A stretch of 64,000 nt of DNA from the NCBI GenBank assembly GCA_024276695.1, contig JAJRWR010000014.1, positions 62,001-126,000 on the forward strand, in the 5' to 3' direction. The notes under the pieces were generated by a model that saw only the letters and a program-made list of their open reading frames with translations, was not told where the DNA came from and made no database searches. This stretch comes from an archaeon (GTDB taxonomy: Archaea > Thermoproteota > Nitrososphaeria > Nitrososphaerales > Nitrosopumilaceae). This document shows, piece after piece, positions 1 through 9,226 of the stretch. The position numbers and the translations under genes were made by a program. Position 1 is the first letter of the stretch. The number at the start of each line of letters is the position of its first letter.

Positions 1-1176
1 ATTCCAAACGATCCTATCTTTGTGTTAACCTTCCCTCAAAAAGGAATGCTAAAATCAGAGCATTATAAAAAAATGGAAACTGCGCTAAAAAATAATTTAG
101 ATAAAAAAGAAATTACCAAAATTGCAAACGAAATTCGTTTACAATTAAATCCACACCCTGCAGGTCAAATAGAACTAAATGTACCAACATTGAAAGATGG
201 TACCAAATTATATGGAATGCAGCACAAATACAAAGAAACATGTCTCTTTTTCCCTAGTCAAAGTCAAACATGTCATGCATATTGTAGTTTTTGTTTTAGA
301 TGGCCACAATTTGTTGGTATGGATGAAATGAAATTTGCAATGCAAGAAGGTGAACAACTTGTTCAATATGTCAAAGAACATACAGAAATCAGCGATGTAC
401 TTTTCACAGGCGGTGATCCAATGATTATGAAAGCAAAAATTTTCTCAAAATACGTTGATGCTCTAATTGATGCAAAATTATCTAATCTTAAAACAATTAG
501 GATTGGAACAAAGGCTCTAGCATACTGGCCTTACAAATTTTTAACAGATTCTGATTCTCAAGAAATGTTAGATGTTTTTAAAAAAATTACTGATAATGGA
601 TTACATTTGGCATTTATGGCTCACTTTAATCATTTGAATGAATTATCAACAGGTGCAGTAAAAAATGCAATTAAAGAAGTAAGAAAAACAGATGCACAAA
701 TTAGAACTCAATCTCCTTTATTGGCACATATCAATGATGATGCAGAAATGTGGGCAAAAATGTGGACTAAACAAGTTCAGCTTGGATGTGTTCCATACTA
801 CATGTTTGTAGTAAGAGATACAGGTGCACAACATCATTTTGGAGTTTCACTAGTCAAGGCATACGAAATTTTCAGAAAAGCATACTCTTCAGTTAGTGGA
901 TTAGCAAGAACGGTTCGTGGACCCAGCATGTCTGCAACTCCTGGAAAAGTGCATGTAATTGGAACCGCAAATCTAAATGATCAAAAGGTTATTGTTTTGA
1001 GATTTTTACAGGGTAGAAATCCTGATTGGGTACAGGTACCATTCTTTGCAAAATATGATGAAAATGCAATTTGGTTAGATGATCTAAAACCTGCATTCAC
1101 TGATAAATTCTTCTTTGATGAAGAAATGAAAAATTTCAAAGCAACAAATCCAATTGAAGATTACCCTGAATCTTAG
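1..1176 (+). CDS. Lysine 2,3-aminomutase-family radical SAM/PLP protein (5' end outside window)
   Basis: ORF is open to base 1 in frame (IPNDPIFVLTFPQ...). Radical SAM CxxxCxxC (CHAYCSFC), GGDPM motif, HFNHLNE, and PGKVHVIG Lys region typical of KamA-like proteins. Confidence 0.8.
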   Translation: MPNDPIFVLTFPQKGMLKSEHYKKMETALKNNLDKKEITKIANEIRLQLNPHPAGQIELNVPTLKDGTKLYGMQHKYKETCLFFPSQSQTCHAYCSFCFRWPQFVGMDEMKFAMQEGEQLVQYVKEHTEISDVLFTGGDPMIMKAKIFSKYVDALIDAKLSNLKTIRIGTKALAYWPYKFLTDSDSQEMLDVFKKITDNGLHLAFMAHFNHLNELSTGAVKNAIKEVRKTDAQIRTQSPLLAHINDDAEMWAKMWTKQVQLGCVPYYMFVVRDTGAQHHFGVSLVKAYEIFRKAYSSVSGLARTVRGPSMSATPGKVHVIGTANLNDQKVIVLRFLQGRNPDWVQVPFFAKYDENAIWLDDLKPAFTDKFFFDEEMKNFKATNPIEDYPES

Positions 1177-1250
1177 AATTAACCTGACAAACTTGCCAAT
1201 TCAAACTTACAAGACCACATTAGTAAAATAATTTACAAAAAATATCAAAA

Positions 1251-2515
1251 TTGAATATAGATCAAGTATTACAAACTATTAAAGACGAAAACATTTCCTT
1301 CATTGATTTTTGGTTTGTAGACATTTTTGGTGAATTACATAATGTGGGAATGCCAAGTTATGCAATTGATAAAAATAGTTTTGTAAATGGTCTTGAAAAA
1401 TTAGATGCAAGTTCAATAGTTGGATTCAAATCTGTAAATAATTCTGATATGATTTTAATGCCAGATCCAAATTCATTCAAAATTCTTCCTAATGATTATG
1501 ATCCAGGAAATAGAAAAAATGCAAGAATATTTTGTGATCTATATGATGGTAGTGCAAACAAAGCAGCACGTTATAATCGAGATTCTAGAGGAATAGCACA
1601 TAAGGCATCAGAGAAACTAAAAGAATTTGGATTAACTCATACCAATTGGGGCCCAGAAATAGAATTTTTTGTATTTGATTCTATCAATGTTTATCCATCT
1701 CCATATGCTGCAACACATTCTGGAGGTGGTTCTGGATATTCTATAGAATCTAAAGAATCACCATGGCTAAAGGAAATGTAAGCACTGCAATTGATCTCAA
1801 AGAAGGATATTATCCATCACAACCTAAAGATACGCTTGATGGATTTAGAAAGGATGTTTGTGATGATTTGTATAATTATTTTGGAATAAAAATTGAAGCT
1901 GAACATCATGAGGTTGCAACTTCAGGTCAATGTGAAATCAATTTAGTCTATGATGAAATGATTGCAATGGCTGATAATGTTATTGCAGTTAAAAATTTAG
2001 TAAAAGTTAAAGCTAAAAGAAAAAATAAAGTTGCAACTTTTATGCCAAAACCAATTTTTGGTGATAATGCATCAGCCATGCATACACATCAGAGCTTATG
2101 GAATGAAAATAGCAATGTAATGTATGATAAGAATGATCCAATGTATAATCGAAATCAAGAAAAAAGCAAGAGAATTGAATATCGTGTTCCAGATCCTACT
2201 GCGAATATCTATCTTTTAGAAGCTGCATTACTACTTGCAGGGTTAGATGGAATTAAAAACAAAATTGATCCTGGTGATCCTGTTGAAGAAAACGTATACA
2301 AACTTTCTCAAGAAAAGAAACGAGAATATAACATTGGATCTTTACCAGTGTCATTAAAAGACGCACTAGATTCTTTGTCTAGTGATTCAAATTTCTTAGA
2401 AGAAATTTTTACAAAAGATTTTCTTGAAACATATTCCGAATTAAAATACAAAGAATATACCGCATTTGCACAAACTCCTACAGCTTGGGAAGTTTCGATG
2501 TATGCTGATGCATAA
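1251..2515 (+). pseudogene. glnA: Glutamine synthetase, type I-like; frameshifted and internally deleted
   Basis: 1251..1781 gives the N-terminal GS half (...YSIESKESPW). 1763..2515 continues in another frame (KGNVSTAIDLKEGYYPSQPKDTLD...). The GRYY...NSYKRLVPGYEAPV...NRSAAIRIP segment is absent between MYDKNDPMYNRNQE and KSKRIEYRVPDPTAN. Confidence 0.8.
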
Positions 2516-2586
2516 CTGGTACAAATATCAATTATTTTAATGAAAATTAATAGAACACTTTTAAAATTAGATTTAATTTTTTCAGT

Positions 2587-3243
2587 ATGAAATTAAAATT
2601 ATTCATGTTATCTTTGTTAATCATTTCTGGGTTAGATGGAATTGCTTATGGACATACTATAGATTCCGTTGGGGAATATAGAGTGGAAATTGGATGGATG
2701 AATGAACCTATTGTTTCGGGAGAAACAAATGCAATTGAATTCTATGTTAGTCCATTAATCCCATGCCCAGATATTTCTGAGGTAATAAAATGTGCAGAAT
2801 CTCAAGAATTTCAAAATGGAATCACAGGTTTGAAAAATACTGTTAAAATGAAATTAATTTACAAAGATGAAAACATTACACTTCCTTTATCACCAGATCA
2901 TGATATTCCAGGAAAATATTATGCATTTATCAATCCAACTGTTTCTGGATTTTATCAAGCAAACATTTTAGGAACAATCATTGATACTCCAATTAGTTTA
3001 TCAATGCATCCACCAAAAGTTGCTGAACGATCTTACATTGAATTTCCTGAACCATCTGATATTACAGTCACACAAATGATTGATGGACATACTGCATTGA
3101 TTGAAGATGTTAGCGATTTGAAAGAATCAGTAAATCATCTGGAAAAAATACAATCAAACAATCTAGGATATACGGGAATTGGTGTGGGTATTATTGGAAT
3201 AACTATTGCAATAATTGCACTTGTAAAATCAAAGAAAAACTAA
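2587..3243 (+). CDS. Secreted/membrane-anchored hypothetical protein
   Basis: N-terminal signal peptide and C-terminal TM (GIGVGIIGITIAIIALVKSKKN). Confidence 0.6.
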   Translation: MKLKLFMLSLLIISGLDGIAYGHTIDSVGEYRVEIGWMNEPIVSGETNAIEFYVSPLIPCPDISEVIKCAESQEFQNGITGLKNTVKMKLIYKDENITLPLSPDHDIPGKYYAFINPTVSGFYQANILGTIIDTPISLSMHPPKVAERSYIEFPEPSDITVTQMIDGHTALIEDVSDLKESVNHLEKIQSNNLGYTGIGVGIIGITIAIIALVKSKKN

Positions 3244-4535
3244 CTAGATTTAGATATTTGATTATTATTTTTAAAAACAATATAAAAAATTCCACCAATT
3301 CCTACAATTGCAATTCCTATAAGCATAACTTCAATTTCAAACTGTAATGCCATGTATACTGTTGTTGCAAACCCAAATAATGGCAAAATAGGAAACTTTC
3401 CTATATTAATTGGGACTTTAAATGGTCTTTCTAACTCGGATTCAGTATAACGTAAAACAATGACGGCCAGGTTAATTACTGCAAATGTGATGACTACAGC
3501 AAAAACAGTAATATTTGCAACAACTACAATATCCCCTACAAAAGCAAATCCTACAGATGTCACCAAAATCCCTATCACTGCAATCCATGGAGTTTTTGTT
3601 TTAGGATGAATCCTTCCCAAAAACTGTGGTAATGCATTACTTTTTGCCATTCCATACAAAATTCTTGCACCAGCAACTAGTGTTATTAGGACTGTACTGG
3701 CAGTAGCAAAAAGTGCAATTAATGATAATGTGATGCTTCCATTAATGCCTAAGATACTATGAGCCACATCCGCAAGGGGAGCAGATGAAACAGCTAATTC
3801 TTCCCAATTTAAGATTCGTATAACTGATAATGAAACTAGAATATAGATTATTCCTGTGATTATTACTGATAAAATGATAGCTCTAGGAATTGTTTTTTGA
3901 GGTTTTCTTACTTCTTCTGCAACATTTGCCATATCTTCAAATCCAATAAAAGCAAAGAAAATTAGAACAAATGCAAGAATTATCCCTGTCATTCCATTTG
4001 GTGCTTCAAAATAATCCATAGATTCAATTGGTTCAGTTATAAATCCCAAAAATATTATGAATATTAATCCACTTGCAGTAATTAATGCAAATATGGTATT
4101 GGCCCATGTAGATTCTTTGATCCCGATAAAATTTACTATTGATAGAATTCCAATTAGAAAAATTGCACCAATTGTAATTGGTATCTCTATAAACTGAGTA
4201 AGATATCCGCCAAATCCTAAAGAAACGGTTGCAGCAACAATGATTGATGTAATTGTAGTTAACCATCCAATTATGAATGCAAAGAAATCATTTTTGAAAG
4301 CATTTTTTACAAATGTATATTCTGCAGCTGCTTTTGGAAATAAAGCTGATAGCTCAGCATAGCTTAATCCAGCAAATATTGCAACAATTGAGCCTAACAA
4401 AAAAGAAATCCACATTGAATTTCCTGCAAACCCTGCTGCTTCCCCAATTAAAACATAAATTCCTGCACCCAAAATCAAACCTACTCCATACATAGTAAGA
4501 TGAAAAAGTCCCATGTGACGTTTTAATTCAGACAT
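3240..4535 (-). CDS. APC-family amino acid permease
   Basis: About 12 hydrophobic helices; GLILGAGIYVLIGEAAGFAG; FFAFIGFEDMANVAEEVRKPQKTIPRAI. Confidence 0.9.
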   Translation of the reverse strand: MSELKRHMGLFHLTMYGVGLILGAGIYVLIGEAAGFAGNSMWISFLLGSIVAIFAGLSYAELSALFPKAAAEYTFVKNAFKNDFFAFIIGWLTTITSIIVAATVSLGFGGYLTQFIEIPITIGAIFLIGILSIVNFIGIKESTWANTIFALITASGLIFIIFLGFITEPIESMDYFEAPNGMTGIILAFVLIFFAFIGFEDMANVAEEVRKPQKTIPRAIILSVIITGIIYILVSLSVIRILNWEELAVSSAPLADVAHSILGINGSITLSLIALFATASTVLITLVAGARILYGMAKSNALPQFLGRIHPKTKTPWIAVIGILVTSVGFAFVGDIVVVANITVFAVVITFAVINLAVIVLRYTESELERPFKVPINIGKFPILPLFGFATTVYMALQFEIEVMLIGIAIVGIGGIFYIVFKNNNQISKSS

Positions 4536-4547
4536 TTTCTACTAATC

Positions 4548-5231
4548 CTAAAAAATTAAAAGATTTAATCCATATCCAACAAAGTATGCAACAACTGCAG
4601 CAATTCCACCAATGATCAATGTATTAACTCCTGAACGCATCATTGATTTTTTCACAATCTTTCCTTTTATCAATCCAACAAGGAAAAATGCTGCACATAC
4701 AGATACAATAGAATACATGAAAGCTTCAGAATTCAATTCAATTCCTATTATCATAAAAATCATAAATGGAATCAATGGAATTAGTCCTACAAGATTAAAA
4801 CCAACAAATGTACTTACAGAACTATCTAAAGGATTTTTTTCATCCTCGATTAATCCTAATTCTTCTTTCATCATCGTATCTATCCAAACTTTTCTTTTTG
4901 ATGTGATTATCCGTACGACATCTTCTAATAATTCATCTTTGAATCCTTTTTCTCTGTAAATGTCTCTGATTTCGTCCCTTTCTTGTTCTTCTAAATTATC
5001 GATTTCCCATTCTTCTTCTTTTCTTTTCATTTTCACAAACTCATTTTTGGCTTTTGATGCTTGAAAATTTGCTGCAGCCATAGAAAATCCATCTGCAAAC
5101 AAATTCGCAAACCCCAAAATCAAGATTATTCCAACAGGTAATGATGCACCCATAATCCCTGCAACAATAGCAAAAGTTGTAACTGCACCATCTATAGAAC
5201 CATAAATAAAATCATCAAAATACCATTTCAT
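4548..5231 (-). CDS. VIT/CCC1-family membrane protein
   Basis: DFIYGSIDGAVTTFAIVAGIMGASLP...GFANLFADGFSMAAANF, followed by a C-terminal TM cluster. Confidence 0.85.
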   Translation of the reverse strand: MKWYFDDFIYGSIDGAVTTFAIVAGIMGASLPVGIILILGFANLFADGFSMAAANFQASKAKNEFVKMKRKEEEWEIDNLEEQERDEIRDIYREKGFKDELLEDVVRIITSKRKVWIDTMMKEELGLIEDEKNPLDSSVSTFVGFNLVGLIPLIPFMIFMIIGIELNSEAFMYSIVSVCAAFFLVGLIKGKIVKKSMMRSGVNTLIIGGIAAVVAYFVGYGLNLLIF

Positions 5232-5277
5232 AATTATATTTTTTTCTATTCATTGTTTTAATGTATTTTTAAAATTA

Positions 5278-6105
5278 TCATTTTACAATTGCTTTTGTAA
5301 TGTCTGTTTTACTAATTATTCCAGCAATTGATTCATTTTCATCTAATACTACCAAACCACTGACATTATTTTCTAAAATTAGTTTACATGCATCTGATAA
5401 ACTTTGATTAAATTTGATAGTGATTAATCCTTTAGTCATAACTTCTCTGGCTAGTGAAATGTCTCCAAATCCTTCTTTTGAAAGAAATCCCTTCCTAATT
5501 TGATCTGAAATTCCATACCCAAAATTTTCTTCTTCACTTCCAAGCTCATTTGCAATTCTGAATAAATCTCTAAATGATATTATTCCAACTGGTTCTTCGT
5601 TTTGATTTTTTACAATTAATCTTGAAATTTTCTTTTCTAGCATCTTTCGTACAACCTTGTATAATGGTGCAGCAGTATGAGTAAATTCATACTCATGAGT
5701 CATAAAATCTACAACTTTCTTTTCATCAATGATATTTTCAGCATAGTAACTTACAAGATCACTTTTTGTAAAAATTGTTTTCACTTCTTCTTTTTCACCA
5801 ACAGCTAATGAACTAATATTTTTCTCAATCATCATTTTTGCTGAGTTTTCAGGAGTAATTTCTTGATTTACAAATTCAATTGGTTTCATTATTTTTGTAA
5901 TAGGAATTTCATCTAGTCCTTGTCTTGTAGTTTCTGAAAATAAAAATAATCCAATATCTTTTTCAGTGATTATTCCAACATGTTTTCCATTATCTACAAC
6001 AACTAATCTACTAATTTTTGTGTCTAATAGCATTCTAATCGCATCAGAAATTGTTGAATTTTTAATAATAGAAATTGGCTTTTTTGAAATATTAATAATT
6101 GACAA
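5278..6105 (-). CDS. Multi-CBS-domain protein
   Basis: Repeated CBS motifs (SRLVVVDNGKHVGIITEKDI, SRLIVKNQNEEPVGIISFRDL, SGLVVLDENESIAGIISKTDI). Confidence 0.9.
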   Translation of the reverse strand: MSIINISKKPISIIKNSTISDAIRMLLDTKISRLVVVDNGKHVGIITEKDIGLFLFSETTRQGLDEIPITKIMKPIEFVNQEITPENSAKMMIEKNISSLAVGEKEEVKTIFTKSDLVSYYAENIIDEKKVVDFMTHEYEFTHTAAPLYKVVRKMLEKKISRLIVKNQNEEPVGIISFRDLFRIANELGSEEENFGYGISDQIRKGFLSKEGFGDISLAREVMTKGLITIKFNQSLSDACKLILENNVSGLVVLDENESIAGIISKTDITKAIVK

Positions 6106-6216
6106 TTCTTGATTTAATTAATTTTTTCTATAAAAATAGAAGAGATAATTTTCAATTTTGATTACAATTAGATTTTCAACTTTGGAAATTGATGGTCTTT
6201 TTATATTAGAATAATT

Positions 6217-6651
6217 ATGAATTGGTACATGGCTAAGTTCAACAAAATTCTTGTTCCACTTGACGGTTCTGCAAATGCTACTCGTGGTTTAGATAGAGCA
6301 ATTGAAATCGCAAAAGGCAGCGGTGCTGAAATCACTGGATTTTATGTATTTCATTTGCCAGTAGCAGCAGGAATCAAATACACAGCAAAAATGAAAGAAG
6401 AAGCACAAAGAAAAGCTGTCAAAGCTATTGGTCCAGCAATGAATAAAACTCAAAAAGCTGGTGCTACTTTCAAATACAAAACTGGTGGAGGAAACACTGG
6501 TTCTGAAATTGTCAAATTTGCTAAGAATGGAAAATTTGACATGATCGTCATTGGTGCAAGAGGATTAGGTAGTGCAAAAGAAGCATTTCTTGGAAGCACA
6601 TCCAATTATGTAATGCACAAAACAAATATCCCAGTATTAGTAGTCAAATAG
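6217..6651 (+). CDS. Universal stress protein (UspA family)
   Basis: FNKILVPLDGSANATRGLDRAIEIA; DMIVIGARGLGSAKEAFLGSTSNYVMHKTNIPVLVVK. Confidence 0.95.
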   Translation: MNWYMAKFNKILVPLDGSANATRGLDRAIEIAKGSGAEITGFYVFHLPVAAGIKYTAKMKEEAQRKAVKAIGPAMNKTQKAGATFKYKTGGGNTGSEIVKFAKNGKFDMIVIGARGLGSAKEAFLGSTSNYVMHKTNIPVLVVK

Positions 6652-6749
6652 TTCAATCTTAACTTTTCACAACTTTTCCATATCCTTGATATTCTATGTG
6701 TAATAACCTACAAGTATAGGAATTTGAAAAAATAACTTTGGTGTAGATC

Positions 6750-7901
6750 ATGGTAAAAAGTAATTATGATATTTTAGGAATTATCGAGGGTTCAACAGAG
6801 AAAGAAATTCGTGATGCTTTTAGACGATTAGCTCTTCAATTTCACTCAGATCGTGGAGGTGAAAATGAACAATTTATAAAAATTAAACAAGCATATGATG
6901 ATCTAAAAATTGGTAAAAAATATCCGGAAACAGATTATGAAAAATTAAAAAATTCAAAAGTATATTCGAGTGAGTCTGAAGCTGATGTACGAAGAAAAAA
7001 TCAGATTTTAGGTCAAGAATTATTCAAAGAAATGAAAACTGCCGAAGAATGGGCTTCTGCTTTGAATGATTCAAATACAACTGCATCTAGATTGTTTGGA
7101 TCAAAAACTCTTGGAGAAATTGAATTAGAACGAAAGGCCACTGGTGCATTGTCAATCAAAGGAAATTTTATGGCAGGAAATTTTTCTTATGATGGACCAA
7201 TAATTATGCAAGGAAGTATTACTAGTCCATCATGGACACAAGAATATCAGACAAATATCCATCTAACTAATGGAGATTTTAAATTTATTAATCCATTAGA
7301 AAATAAATACAAAATTGATAATGGTGCAAAAATTGTTGTTGATAATGGAAATGTAGTTATTGGAAATGTTTATGGCAGAAAATTTCGAGTTGAAGATCCT
7401 GTACGTGTGGGTGTTTTCCAAATTCAAGAACATAGAACTCATATTTCAGCTCCAAATGGAAAAATTATTGCAGAAAATCTTACCAACACTGTATTAGTTG
7501 AAGCAGATTCTGTAATTGTTTTGAATGTTGAAGATGATGTAATAATATCTGCAAGAGAAATTTTATTTTATGGAGGAAAATTAACTTATGATTCTGAAAT
7601 TAAACTAAAAGAAGGTGGAACAATACGATTTTTTGAAAATTTTTCTATTCAGGGTTTGAGTGGTGATGCAATAATCAAACTTGAAAATGGTAAAAAAATC
7701 AGATTATTTGATCTTAAAACTAAAAAAATCAAAGATTTAGCTGATGAATTTGTACCTAACAAAGAAAATTACAATAAGGATGCTACACTGGTTGGACATG
7801 GATTTACTATAACATATGCAATGTTGGATAATCTTTCATTGAAACCAGCCAAAAAACAAAAACAGAGTTGGGCATCAAAATTTGGATTTTCTAAAAAATA
7901 A
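6750..7901 (+). CDS. J-domain protein with repetitive beta-rich C-terminal region
   Basis: NYDILGIIEGSTEKEIRDAFRRLALQFHSDRGGENEQFIKIKQAYDDL is a J-domain (HSD instead of HPD). The C-terminus is repetitive beta, bactofilin-like in appearance. Confidence 0.75.
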   Translation: MVKSNYDILGIIEGSTEKEIRDAFRRLALQFHSDRGGENEQFIKIKQAYDDLKIGKKYPETDYEKLKNSKVYSSESEADVRRKNQILGQELFKEMKTAEEWASALNDSNTTASRLFGSKTLGEIELERKATGALSIKGNFMAGNFSYDGPIIMQGSITSPSWTQEYQTNIHLTNGDFKFINPLENKYKIDNGAKIVVDNGNVVIGNVYGRKFRVEDPVRVGVFQIQEHRTHISAPNGKIIAENLTNTVLVEADSVIVLNVEDDVIISAREILFYGGKLTYDSEIKLKEGGTIRFFENFSIQGLSGDAIIKLENGKKIRLFDLKTKKIKDLADEFVPNKENYNKDATLVGHGFTITYAMLDNLSLKPAKKQKQSWASKFGFSKK

Positions 7902-7975
7902 TTAGGTTCAAAAATCAATTTTACTCATGATAATGACCATTTGTGATAAATATACCTCCTTTTTGAAAATTATTT

Positions 7976-8557
7976 GTGAAAAAGATAGAGGCTATAATTA
8001 AGAGAAAAAACTTTCCCACTCTTAAAACTCATTTGAATGTTGTAGGGACATATATTATTGATAAACGAAATTTAGATGATAGTAATATTTACGATGAATC
8101 ACAAGGTTCTCGTGCTGGTTCTACTGGATTAAAGTCAGTACCACTTGCAAAAATCGAAATGGTAGTTTCAGATAAAGATGCAAGAAAAGTGGTGGAAATG
8201 ATTTCAAAAAATTCTGGTTTATTAACAGCTCATGGTGGTAAAATCTTTGTTTCTGAAATGGAAGAAGTTGTAGATATGGATACACTTGATGGACAACAAG
8301 ATCTTGAAATATCTTTAGATAAAAAACCAGAATTAAAACCATTACCAAAGCGCAGTAGATTTATTCCGTTACAAAAATTTACTTTACATAAACTACAAGA
8401 AACATATGAAGAAAACAAAGAAACTCTTCGAAATGATTATCGGATAAAATCTTTTAGTGATTTTGTAAATTACTGTATTATGAAATCACTTCCAACTTTA
8501 GAAAAACAATTAAAGAATCCTACAATTGTTTACGAAAATAATTTTAGTGATTTTTAA
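7976..8557 (+). CDS. Divergent PII (GlnB/GlnK)-like protein with C-terminal extension
   Basis: GTG start. MKKIEAIIKRKNFPTLKTHL, PLAKIEMVVSDKDARKVVEMISKNSG, and GGKIFVSEMEEVVDMDT align with PII beta1, beta4 and C-loop motifs. About 75 extra C-terminal residues. Confidence 0.65.
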   Translation: MKKIEAIIKRKNFPTLKTHLNVVGTYIIDKRNLDDSNIYDESQGSRAGSTGLKSVPLAKIEMVVSDKDARKVVEMISKNSGLLTAHGGKIFVSEMEEVVDMDTLDGQQDLEISLDKKPELKPLPKRSRFIPLQKFTLHKLQETYEENKETLRNDYRIKSFSDFVNYCIMKSLPTLEKQLKNPTIVYENNFSDF

Positions 8558-8646
8558 TAGTAGCCATTAAACAAAGCTAATCCTACTAATGTCATGCCTA
8601 CTGCTGCAAATATTAATTTTACAATAAAAATTTTAGATATTTTCAT
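8554..8646 (-). CDS. One-TM microprotein (30 aa) MKISKIFIVKLIFAAVGMTLVGLALFNGYY
   Basis: Not in ORF track. ATG overlaps the TGA of the upstream microprotein (ATGA); hydrophobic helix with basic N-terminus. Confidence 0.5.
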   Translation of the reverse strand: MKISKIFIVKLIFAAVGMTLVGLALFNGYY

Positions 8647-8732
8647 ATAGCTAAACCGACAATTAATGGCACAACTATAACTCCAACTATTACAGCTACT
8701 TTGAGATAATCTTTACCGTGAAGTGGTTGCAT
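8643..8732 (-). CDS. One-TM microprotein (29 aa) MQPLHGKDYLKVAVIVGVIVVPLIVGLAI
   Basis: Not in ORF track. ATG start, single TM helix, 4-nt stop/start overlap with the next microprotein. Confidence 0.5.
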   Translation of the reverse strand: MQPLHGKDYLKVAVIVGVIVVPLIVGLAI

Positions 8733-8779
8733 TTTTTCCCTATGAAATAATTTATTTTTACGTAATTTCATGATTTTTC

Positions 8780-9109
8780 TTAGATCGTACTTTCCCCTTC
8801 GTTACCCGTACCAATATCTATTGCACGTAAAATTTGTGAAACAAAAATTTTACCAACTCTGCCATTTTCTTTGATAATTCCTATGATTTCATCTTCTTTT
8901 GTATCTGCAACTATAACCTCTAAATGATATTTATCGTTAAATTGTGGCACAAAAATCTCACTTCCTTTTGATGCGTGAATTTCAGGACCTGGTCTCTTTC
9001 CTCTTCCCCTAACTTTAGAAACTGTAAGGCCTCCTATGCCTATTTTTTTTAATCCTTCACTGATTGCCATGACATCATTTTCACCAAGGATTACTTCTAT
9101 TTTGAGCAT
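8780..9109 (-). CDS. glnK: Nitrogen regulatory protein PII (GlnK-type)
   Basis: MLKIEVILGENDVMAISEGLKKIGIGGLTVSKVRGRGKRPGPEIHASKGSEIFVPQFNDKYHLEVIVADTKEDEIIGIIKENGRVGKIFVSQILRAIDIGTGNEG. Confidence 0.9.
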   Translation of the reverse strand: MLKIEVILGENDVMAISEGLKKIGIGGLTVSKVRGRGKRPGPEIHASKGSEIFVPQFNDKYHLEVIVADTKEDEIIGIIKENGRVGKIFVSQILRAIDIGTGNEGESTI

Positions 9110-9226
9110 TTGATTCTTATAATTTCAATTACACAAATATAATTTCTGATTTTGATAACTAAATGATAATCATTTGTATATCGAATTTAGACATTGTTAT
9201 TAATTCTAAACTAGTCATTTTTTTCA

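Noticed and set aside
4033-4959. ORFs 4033..4266, 4313..4495, 4612..4959
   Set aside because: Alternate-frame or antisense reads of the permease and VIT genes.
8121-8418. Minus-strand ORFs 8121..8348 and 8230..8418
   Set aside because: Antisense to the PII-like gene; no coding signatures.
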